Shown in pieces: positions 1 through 6,047 of a stretch of DNA of 16,145 bases. Positions within the stretch are counted from its first letter, which is position 1. Each line of letters begins with the position of its first letter. Source of the stretch: AC-69 sp044869895 (GTDB taxonomy: Bacteria; Actinomycetota; UBA4738; HRBIN12); the NCBI GenBank assembly GCA_044869895.1, contig JBIOXZ010000175.1, positions 1 to 16,145 on the forward strand, written 5' to 3'. A program made the position numbers and the translations under genes. Below the pieces are notes generated by a model that was not told the origin of the DNA, did not search any database, and saw only the letters and a list, made by a program, of their open reading frames with translations.

Positions 1-1581
1 CTGTTCCAACTGATCCCCGTGGTGCTGATCATCGGAGCGTTCATCTGGATCATGAACCAGTCCCAGGGCGCGGGCGGGGGCCGGGTCATGCAGTTCGGCA
101 AGTCCCGGGCCAAGATCGTGTCGAAGGACCAGCCGAAGACCTCGTTCACGGACGTGGCCGGCGTGGACGAGGCCATCGAGGAGCTCCAGGAGGTGAAGGA
201 GTACCTCCAGAATCCGGCCAAGTTCCAGGCCATGGGGGCGAAGATCCCTCGCGGCGTGCTCCTGTTCGGCCCGCCGGGCGCGGGCAAGACGCTGCTCGCC
301 CGCGCCGTGGCCGGCGAAGCCGGGGTCCCCTTCTATTCGATCTCCGGCTCCGACTTCGTGGAGATGTTCGTGGGCGTGGGCGCTGCCCGGGTGCGCGATC
401 TGTTCGAGCAGGCCAAGACCAACGCGCCGGCCATCGTGTTCATCGACGAGATCGACGCCGTGGGCCGCCATCGAGGTGCGGGGCTCGGTGGCGGCCACGA
501 CGAGCGAGAGCAGACCCTGAACCAGCTGCTCGTCGAGATGGACGGGTTTGACCAGCGCACCGCGGTGATCCTGATGGCGGCGACCAACCGTCCCGACATC
601 CTCGACCCGGCGCTCCTTCGGCCCGGGCGGTTCGACCGGCACGTGGTCATCGACCGCCCAGACCTCGAAGGTCGCAAGGGCATCCTCAAGGTGCACGCGC
701 GTGGCAAGCCGTTCGACGAGACGGTGGCGCTGGACACCGTGGCCAAGCGGACTCCCGGGTTCACCGGGGCGGACCTGGCCAACGTGATCAACGAATCGGC
801 GCTCCTCGCGGCCCGGTGGGGAAAGAAGGCCATTGGGATGCGTGAGGTGGACGAGGCCATCGACCGGGTGATGGCCGGCCCCGAGCGCAAGAGCCGGATC
901 ATGAGCGACCGGGAGAAACGCGTGATCGCGTACCACGAGTCGGGGCACGCCCTGGCGGCGCACGTCCTTCCGAACACGGACCCGGTGCACAAGATCTCGG
1001 TCATCGCCCGGGGCCGGGCCCTCGGCTACACGCTCACCCTGCCCGAGGAGGACAAGTTCATGATGACCCGGGAGGAGCTCTCGGACGAGCTGGCAATGCT
1101 CCTCGGGGGCCGCGTGGCCGAGGAGCTGATCGTGGGTGACATCACGACCGGCGCGGCGAACGACATCGAGCGAGCCACGAAGATCGCGCGGCAGATGGTC
1201 ACCGAGTACGGCATGTCGGACATGATCGGCCCGCTCACCCTGGGTCAGAAACAGCACGAGGTGTTCCTCGGCCGCGACTTCGCCGCCCAGCCGGACTACT
1301 CCGAGCAGGTGGCGTTCGAGATCGACAACGAGGTCCGTCGGATGATCGACCAGGCGCACGACGAGGCCCTGGAGATCCTTCAGGAACAGCGGCAGAAGCT
1401 GGACCAGATGGCGGCGCTCCTGATCGAGCGGGAGACGATCGACAAGGAGGACGTCGAACGGCTCCTGACGGACGTTCCGAAGCGAGCGCAGCGGGACCAG
1501 TCCGTGCGCGGCGCGGGGCTCGCCGTATCCCGGAGAGCGGTTCGGGCGCAGAGGGAGCAGGGTCCCAACCCCCTCGGCTAG
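1..1581 (+). CDS. ftsH: ATP-dependent zinc metalloprotease FtsH (5' truncated by window edge)
   Basis: Membrane-anchored AAA+ protease that extracts and degrades membrane and short-lived cytosolic proteins. The frame is open to base 1, so the true start, first membrane helix and periplasmic domain lie upstream; the first residues (LFQLIPVVLIIGAFIWIM) look like the end of the second membrane helix. The AAA module shows Walker A GPPGAGKT (268-291), Walker B IVFIDEID, and the second-region-of-homology motif ATNRPDILDPALLRPGRFDR. The peptidase domain has the zinc motif HESGH (934-948) and the third ligand Asp in GAANDIERAT (1162-1164). The tail is short and Arg/Gln rich, ending NPLG. No catalytic residue is missing in the visible part. 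It heads the conserved actinobacterial ftsH-folE block. The stop is TAG at 1579-1581. Confidence 0.97.
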   Translation: MFQLIPVVLIIGAFIWIMNQSQGAGGGRVMQFGKSRAKIVSKDQPKTSFTDVAGVDEAIEELQEVKEYLQNPAKFQAMGAKIPRGVLLFGPPGAGKTLLARAVAGEAGVPFYSISGSDFVEMFVGVGAARVRDLFEQAKTNAPAIVFIDEIDAVGRHRGAGLGGGHDEREQTLNQLLVEMDGFDQRTAVILMAATNRPDILDPALLRPGRFDRHVVIDRPDLEGRKGILKVHARGKPFDETVALDTVAKRTPGFTGADLANVINESALLAARWGKKAIGMREVDEAIDRVMAGPERKSRIMSDREKRVIAYHESGHALAAHVLPNTDPVHKISVIARGRALGYTLTLPEEDKFMMTREELSDELAMLLGGRVAEELIVGDITTGAANDIERATKIARQMVTEYGMSDMIGPLTLGQKQHEVFLGRDFAAQPDYSEQVAFEIDNEVRRMIDQAHDEALEILQEQRQKLDQMAALLIERETIDKEDVERLLTDVPKRAQRDQSVRGAGLAVSRRAVRAQREQGPNPLG

Positions 1582-1587
1582 TCTCGG

Positions 1588-1617
1588 TTCGGCGGATGGT
1601 CTGAGCCGACCTACACT
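1588..1617 (+). promoter_or_regulatory. Candidate leaderless promoter for the HAD hydrolase
   Basis: A -10-like box TACACT lies at 1612-1617, with a weak -35-like TTCGGC at 1588-1593 (18-nt spacer). Only 8 nt separate the -10 from the GTG start at 1626, and no Shine-Dalgarno sequence is visible, so transcription would begin at or next to the start codon. This is inference from spacing alone. Confidence 0.4.
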
Positions 1618-1625
1618 TCTTCGAC

Positions 1626-2291
1626 GTGATTGATCCGCGGTGGGCAACGTTCGACTGCTATGGCACGTTGATCGACTGGATGTCGGGCATCCGGGACACG
1701 TTGTCGGAGCTGTGGCCCGAACGCGATGCCGAATTGCTCCTCGGCGCGTACCACGAGATCGAGCCGGAGGTGCAGCGGGGCCGGTCGATCCCGTACCGTC
1801 AGGTGCTGACCGAGGCCCTGGACCGGCTGGCCCGCCGGGAGGGCCTGCACCTCGAGGAGGACGACCAGGCCGCGCTGGCCGACTCGCTCCCCGCCTGGCT
1901 CCCGTTCCCGGAGGTGCCGAGGGCGCTCGCGGCGCTGCGGGAGCGTGGGTGGAGGCTGGCGATCCTGTCGAACACCGACCCCGACATGCTCGACGCCTCG
2001 CTGGCGCTGATCGGGATCCCGGTCGATCTCCGCATCACCGCCGCCGAGGCGGGCTCGTACAAGCCGTCGCGCGGCCATTGGGATCGGTTCTTCGAGGAGA
2101 CGAGGGCGGATCGCTCGCACCATGCGCACGTCGCGGCGTCGCTGTTCCACGACATCGCGCCGTGCCGCGAACTCGGCCTGACGGCGGTGTGGATCAACCG
2201 GCTCGGCGAGCGCTCCGAGCTCCCTCACGCCGCCGAGCTCCCGAACCTGTCTGATCTGCCCGACACGGTCGATCGGCTGGTGCCCGGGTAG
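1626..2291 (+). CDS. HAD-superfamily hydrolase, haloacid dehalogenase type II-like
   Basis: A 221-aa HAD hydrolase with a GTG start at 1626. Motif I is FDCYGT with Asp10 as nucleophile. Position +2 is Tyr12, as in L-2-haloacid dehalogenases, rather than the acid/base Asp of HAD phosphatases. Motif II is LAILSNTD (Ser115, Asn116), motif III Lys146 in AGSYKPSRGHW, and motif IV Asp176 in ASLFHDIAPCRELG. A helical cap lies between residues 20 and 95. The gene sits between ftsH and folE, 44 nt after ftsH and 13 nt before folE, which tempts one to give it the missing dihydroneopterin-phosphate dephosphorylation. The Tyr at +2 argues against an ordinary phosphatase. The substrate is unknown; the family assignment is firm. 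Confidence 0.88.
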   Translation: MIDPRWATFDCYGTLIDWMSGIRDTLSELWPERDAELLLGAYHEIEPEVQRGRSIPYRQVLTEALDRLARREGLHLEEDDQAALADSLPAWLPFPEVPRALAALRERGWRLAILSNTDPDMLDASLALIGIPVDLRITAAEAGSYKPSRGHWDRFFEETRADRSHHAHVAASLFHDIAPCRELGLTAVWINRLGERSELPHAAELPNLSDLPDTVDRLVPG

Positions 2292-2294
2292 AGT
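2289..2294 (+). promoter_or_regulatory. Candidate -10 box of a leaderless folE promoter
   Basis: TAGAGT at 2289-2294 overlaps the TAG stop of the HAD gene and sits 10 nt before the GTG start of folE (2305). No Shine-Dalgarno is visible and no convincing -35 is seen. The spacing suits a transcript starting near the start codon. Confidence 0.35.
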
Positions 2295-2304
2295 TGGGCT
2301 CGCC

Positions 2305-2877
2305 GTGAACGACGTCGAACGCAAGAAGATCGAGGAGGGCGTTCGCCTGATCCTGGAAGGGATCGGCGACGACCCCGAACGGGAAGGCGTGCGGGACACG
2401 CCTCGGCGCGTGGCGGAGATGTACGAGGAGATCTTCTCCGGCGTCGGCGTGGACCCCACCCCAGTTGCCAGCATCGTCCCGGGCGCCAACTTCGACGAGA
2501 TGATCATGGTGAAGGACGTCCCTCTGCAATCTTTATGCGAACATCATTTGTTGCCATTCAATGGGAAGGCGCACGTCGCGTACATCCCGAACAAGGATGG
2601 GCGGATCACCGGGCTATCGAAGATCGCCCGGGTGGTCGACATCCTGTCCAAGCGGCCCCAGGTGCAGGAGCGGCTGACCACCGAGATCGCGGACACGATC
2701 GACGAGGCCCTGCAACCACGAGGCGTGTTCGTCTTGATCGAGGCCGAGCACCTGTGCATGACCATGCGTGGGGTGAAGAAACCCGGGTCGCTCACGGTGA
2801 CGTCGGCCGTCCGAGGCCTGTTCAGAAGCGACGCCCGGACCCGCCAGGAGGCGCTCAGCCACATCGAACGAGGCTGA
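2305..2877 (+). CDS. folE: GTP cyclohydrolase I FolE (type IA)
   Basis: Converts GTP to 7,8-dihydroneopterin triphosphate, the first step of folate synthesis. The protein is 190 aa from GTG 2305. The N-terminal helix carries LILEGIGDDPEREGVRDTP. The zinc ligands are Cys78 and His81 in LCEHH and Cys151 in HLCMTMRG, which follow the E. coli Cys110/His113/Cys181 pattern with two extra residues in a loop. The signature GLSKIARVVD and the catalytic strand QERLT are present, and the end SAVRGLFRSDARTRQEAL is typical. Codons around 2524-2568, which encode the first two zinc ligands, are unusually AT-rich and include a TTA Leu codon, unlike the rest of the gene. A sigma-factor gene follows after 53 nt instead of the expected folP. 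Confidence 0.97.
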   Translation: MNDVERKKIEEGVRLILEGIGDDPEREGVRDTPRRVAEMYEEIFSGVGVDPTPVASIVPGANFDEMIMVKDVPLQSLCEHHLLPFNGKAHVAYIPNKDGRITGLSKIARVVDILSKRPQVQERLTTEIADTIDEALQPRGVFVLIEAEHLCMTMRGVKKPGSLTVTSAVRGLFRSDARTRQEALSHIERG

Positions 2878-2886
2878 GCCCAAAGA

Positions 2887-2896
2887 GTTCCGGAAC
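2887..2896 (+). promoter_or_regulatory. Perfect 10-bp palindrome upstream of the first sigma gene
   Basis: GTTCCGGAAC at 2887-2896 is its own reverse complement and lies 10 nt after the folE stop and 35 nt before the first sigma gene. Its right half contains GGAAC, the usual -35 core of ECF-dependent promoters, and GTC triplets occur 15 and 19 nt downstream. This could be an autoregulated promoter or an operator. No equivalent is seen upstream of the second copy. Confidence 0.25.
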
Positions 2897-2930
2897 CGCG
2901 TTCACATCCGGGTCGGTCTTTGCTCCTGTA

Positions 2931-3419
2931 ATGAGGACGGTGCGAGACGCGCCGGCGGGCGTGCGCCGACACGAGGAGATCGAGCGCCTGTACCGGGAGC
3001 AGGGGGGCCGGATGTGGCGCGCGCTGCTGGCATTCGCCGGCGACGCCGATGTGACGAGCGACGCCGTGGCCGAGGCGTTCGCCCAGGCCCTGAGACGTGG
3101 CGGCGAGATCCGCAACCCGGAGCGCTGGGTGTGGCGGGCGGCCTTCCGGATCGCGGCGGGCGCGTTGAAGGAACGCCGGCGCGAGGTGCCGGGTGCAGAG
3201 AAGGAGGCGTCATACGAGATGGAGGAGCCGGCCCGAGAGCTGGTCGCAGCGCTGGCGAAGCTTTCGGCGAAGCAGCGGGCGGCCGTCGTGCTCCACCACG
3301 CGGCCGGGTACCCGGTGAACGACGTCGCCTACCTCATCGGGTCGACCTCCCCGGCCGTCCGGGTGCACTTGATGCGTGGCCGACGGCGCCTCCGCGAGCT
3401 GCTGGGAGACGAGGGATGA
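2931..3419 (+). CDS. Sigma-70 family (ECF-like) RNA polymerase sigma factor, copy 1
   Basis: A 162-aa two-domain sigma factor. Region 2 spans about residues 14-84 and includes NPERWVWRAAFRIAAG. Region 4 spans about 100-158, with a helix-turn-helix around GYPVNDVAYLIGSTSPAVRV and the basic helix RGRRRLREL. There is no obvious extension beyond the ECF core. The ATG at 2931 was chosen because the paralogue at 5559 has an ATG at the same place and both proteins are then 162 aa; they share M-x-x-V-x-D-A at the start. A GTG at 2940, 7 nt after TGTAAT (2927-2932), is the alternative. The stop overlaps the next gene's start as ATGA (3416-3419), so the pair should be co-translated, as in sigma/anti-sigma operons. 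Its regulon is unknown. Confidence 0.87.
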   Translation: MRTVRDAPAGVRRHEEIERLYREQGGRMWRALLAFAGDADVTSDAVAEAFAQALRRGGEIRNPERWVWRAAFRIAAGALKERRREVPGAEKEASYEMEEPARELVAALAKLSAKQRAAVVLHHAAGYPVNDVAYLIGSTSPAVRVHLMRGRRRLRELLGDEG

Positions 3420-5521
3420 AGCTCTCTGATCGCTTCGACGCCCTGGACGCGACCCGATCACCGGACCTGTGGCAGAACATCGAGCTCCGGGAGCCCGCGC
3501 CCGCACCGCCGGTGGGACCCCAGGGCCGGCGCTCGGCCGCCGCGATCGTCGCACTCGTGGTCGCCGTCGGCGCGACCGCACTCGCGGCGCGTGCGTTCAT
3601 CGGGATGGAGGCTCGAGAGCCCGGGGCCACCGCCTCCGTGCAACCGAAAGCGAACGGCGTGATCTGGTTCCGCGTCGGCGGTGGGGACGGCCCGAGCTTC
3701 GTCTACGAGGTCCGGCCCGACGGCTCGGGCCAGCGTTTGGTCTTCGATTCGGAGCCTCCGCGCTTCTCTCAGATCGCGTGGTCTCCCGACGGGACGCGGA
3801 TCGCCTTCGTCGATCCCGTCGTGGGACGCCGTGGCATCTACGTGTCGGATCCCGACGGCACCGACGCCCAACGCTTGACCGAAGGGGTCAACGACGGATG
3901 GCCCTCGTGGTCTCCCGATGGGACGAGGATCGCCTTCTCCAGCACGCGGTACGACCTCAGCATCGGGACATGTGAGCCAGGAGCCGACCTCCGATGCCCG
4001 ACGGACATCTACATGGTCGATGCCGGCGGTGGGAACGTCACTCGGCTCACGACCGACCCTGCTGCGGACTACCAGCCGGCGTGGTCCCCAGACGGCTCCC
4101 GGATCGCCTTTGTGAAGGCGTTCAACGGGACCGCGACGGCCGTGTATTCGATGGATACGGACGGCACCGATGTCAGTCCGGTCTCGAGCCACCAAGGGGG
4201 CAGCGACTTCTCTCCCAGCTGGTCGTCCGACGGCACGCAGGTTGTCTTCGCGGGGATCCGGAACGAGGACTGGGGCATTTACGTGGTGAACGCCGACGGA
4301 TCCGACGAGCACCGACTCCTGGGTGGCATGGGGGCCTGGCACGCCGAGGATCCGGTGTGGTCGCCCGATGGGAAGCTGATCGCCTTCGTCGGCAACCCGA
4401 GCACGCCCGACTATTCCCTGGACGACGCTGTCTATGTGATGCGGCCCGACGGAAGTGACCTCGAACGATTGTCGAACAAGGACCTGGACACGTACGGCGT
4501 GGCCGGTGACATCGCCTGGCGGCCGATCCCGGTCGAGACCACCCCTGGTCCGACCCCAACACCGGCGACGTCCCCTTCGGTCTCGGATCCCATCCCCATC
4601 CAATCATCGCCCGGCTCGGTCAGCGCGGTGGCCTACGGCTTCGGATCCGTGTGGATCGCGTCCTACGACGGATCTCAGGAGGGTTGGATCACGCGCCTCG
4701 ACCCGACCAACGGCCGGAGGCTCGCTCGCATCTCCACCGGCGACGTGCTGCCAACCTGGGAGACCGGGGGTGGGGGGCTCACCGCCGGAGCGGGCAGCCT
4801 GTGGCTCGCGGGCGCCGCCGCCGCTCGGGGGGAGACGGGAGGGGTGCATGCCTTCCTTCTCAGGATCGACCCCGAGACGAACGCAGTGGTGGCCCGGGTC
4901 GATCTGGGGACCGGTTCGGGCGCCGATGTCGCGGTGGACGAAAGCGGCGTGTGGACGCTGTCGTTCTCGGTGACGAACCGCTCGACCCAGATGCTGGTCA
5001 CTCGGGTCGATCCGTCATCGAACGCGATCGTGGCGACGATCCCGCTCGACGCAAGCTACGGCCACTACATCTTCGCCGTCCAGGACTCGATCGTCACCCA
5101 GACCAATGAAGTCCACCAGCACACCGTGGCCGGAACCGTGTTGAACATCATCGACCCAGCGACCAATACGATCGAGACTTCGGAGCCGCTCGGGACGTAT
5201 GCGTGGCCGGCCGCGGATGAGACCCGTCTGTGGGCCCTCGGCGGGCAGACGATCATGTCGATCGACCCCGCGAGCGGGAAGGTCCTTGAGACATGGCAGA
5301 TCTCGAACACGGGTGATGCAGCCGCCGCCGGAGAGGGCGGCGTGTGGTTCCTCGATCCATCGCATCGGGCCGCCATCAACCGATTCGATCCCAGCACCCA
5401 GCGGGTGGACAGCTCGGTTCGCCTCGATCGCGACCTGACACCGATCGCGATGGCGGTCGCGCCCGGGAGCGTCTGGGTGCTCAACTACGAGGGAACGGTC
5501 ACGCGCGTCGGCCTGAACTGA
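3416..5521 (+). CDS. Single-pass membrane protein with two extracytoplasmic beta-propellers, putative sigma partner, copy 1
   Basis: 701 aa from the ATG that overlaps the sigma stop; longer upstream readings of this frame only shadow the sigma gene. Residues 1-39 are cytoplasmic and include FDALDATRSPDLWQNIELR. Residues 40-62 form one membrane helix. Residues 80-370 form a TolB/PD40-type propeller with blade motifs WSPDG at 122, 165, 223, 315 and WSSDG at 269. A Pro/Thr linker (about 374-396) leads to a second propeller (about 398-701) whose blades alternate GSVW-type strands with R-x-DP-x-x-x-x-V turns. Topology is N-in, C-out. No zinc anti-sigma motif (HxxxCxxC) is present. Overlap with a sigma gene and the topology suggest an anti-sigma or sensor role, but this is inference. 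The ligand is unknown. Confidence 0.82.
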   Translation: MKLSDRFDALDATRSPDLWQNIELREPAPAPPVGPQGRRSAAAIVALVVAVGATALAARAFIGMEAREPGATASVQPKANGVIWFRVGGGDGPSFVYEVRPDGSGQRLVFDSEPPRFSQIAWSPDGTRIAFVDPVVGRRGIYVSDPDGTDAQRLTEGVNDGWPSWSPDGTRIAFSSTRYDLSIGTCEPGADLRCPTDIYMVDAGGGNVTRLTTDPAADYQPAWSPDGSRIAFVKAFNGTATAVYSMDTDGTDVSPVSSHQGGSDFSPSWSSDGTQVVFAGIRNEDWGIYVVNADGSDEHRLLGGMGAWHAEDPVWSPDGKLIAFVGNPSTPDYSLDDAVYVMRPDGSDLERLSNKDLDTYGVAGDIAWRPIPVETTPGPTPTPATSPSVSDPIPIQSSPGSVSAVAYGFGSVWIASYDGSQEGWITRLDPTNGRRLARISTGDVLPTWETGGGGLTAGAGSLWLAGAAAARGETGGVHAFLLRIDPETNAVVARVDLGTGSGADVAVDESGVWTLSFSVTNRSTQMLVTRVDPSSNAIVATIPLDASYGHYIFAVQDSIVTQTNEVHQHTVAGTVLNIIDPATNTIETSEPLGTYAWPAADETRLWALGGQTIMSIDPASGKVLETWQISNTGDAAAAGEGGVWFLDPSHRAAINRFDPSTQRVDSSVRLDRDLTPIAMAVAPGSVWVLNYEGTVTRVGLN
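3779..3937 (+). repeat. Near-identical 30-nt blade-coding repeats
   Basis: Positions 3779-3808 and 3908-3937 match at 28 of 30 bases. Both encode WSPDGTRIAF of successive propeller blades. The near identity at DNA level suggests recent blade duplication or gene conversion within the protein. Other blades of the gene are more diverged. Confidence 0.65.
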
Positions 5522-5558
5522 TGGGCCTCTACACGATCTGGCCCTGAACCGACCCTGT

Positions 5559-6047
5559 ATGGGTGTGGTGCAGGATGCATCCGTGAGCACCGGGCGCGGC
5601 GCCGATCTCGAACGCCTCTTTCAGAAGGACGGGGCGCGGATCTGGCGGGCGCTGGTGGCCTATTCGGGGGATCGAGAGGTGGCGAGCGACGCTCTGGCGG
5701 AGGCCTTCGCTCAAGCACTGGCACGCGCTGATGGGATCCGCTCCCCGGAGCGCTGGGTGTGGCGTGCAGCCTTCCGGATCGCTGCCGGGGAGTTGAAGGA
5801 GCGCCGGCGGGCCCAGCCAGCCAGCGTGGGGAAGGCCTACGACATGCCGGAACCACCACACGATCTCATCGCCGCCCTGGCGAAGCTCTCCCCGAAGCAG
5901 CGAAAGGCCCTCATCCTTCGGTACTACGTGGGGTACCCGACACATGACGTGGCCCGGATCCTCGGATCAAGCACGGCAACGGTCCGTGTGCACCTCAGCC
6001 AGGGCAGGCGCCGACTCAGCCGACTCTTGGAGGACCACGATGGTTGA
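5559..6047 (+). CDS. Sigma-70 family (ECF-like) RNA polymerase sigma factor, copy 2
   Basis: 162 aa, a paralogue of the product at 2931-3419, identical in length and with about two thirds of residues identical by eye. Shared blocks include SPERWVWRAAFRIAAG versus NPERWVWRAAFRIAAG and AALAKLS-x-KQR. Region 2 is about residues 16-84 and region 4 about 99-157, with the helix-turn-helix at GYPTHDVARILGSSTATVRV. The recognition-helix neighbourhood differs from copy 1 (ARILGSSTATV against AYLIGSTSPAV), so promoter choice may have diverged. The ATG at 5559 matches the paralogue's start; GTG 5568, or GTG 5583 with AGGA at 5572-5575, are alternatives. The stop lies 8 nt inside the next gene (shared ATGGTTGA at 6040-6047), indicating translational coupling. 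Confidence 0.87.
   Translation: MGVVQDASVSTGRGADLERLFQKDGARIWRALVAYSGDREVASDALAEAFAQALARADGIRSPERWVWRAAFRIAAGELKERRRAQPASVGKAYDMPEPPHDLIAALAKLSPKQRKALILRYYVGYPTHDVARILGSSTATVRVHLSQGRRRLSRLLEDHDG
6027..6034 (+). promoter_or_regulatory. Shine-Dalgarno deciding the start of the second propeller protein
   Basis: TTGGAGGA at 6027-6034 lies inside the end of the second sigma gene, 5 nt before ATG 6040. This supports 6040 as the start rather than any longer reading of the same frame. Confidence 0.7.

Noticed and set aside
1586..1608. Possible terminator hairpin after ftsH (TCGGTTC with GAGCCGA)
   Set aside because: Contains a wobble pair and a 12-nt loop, with no T tract; it overlaps the candidate promoter instead.
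3458..4603. Minus-strand open frame of 381 codons opposite the first propeller gene
   Set aside because: The repeated pattern merely mirrors the blade repeats of the gene on the plus strand.
5523..5544. GGGCC/GGCCC inverted repeat after the first propeller gene
   Set aside because: Only a 5-bp stem with a 12-nt loop and no T tract; such repeats are expected by chance in GC-rich DNA.
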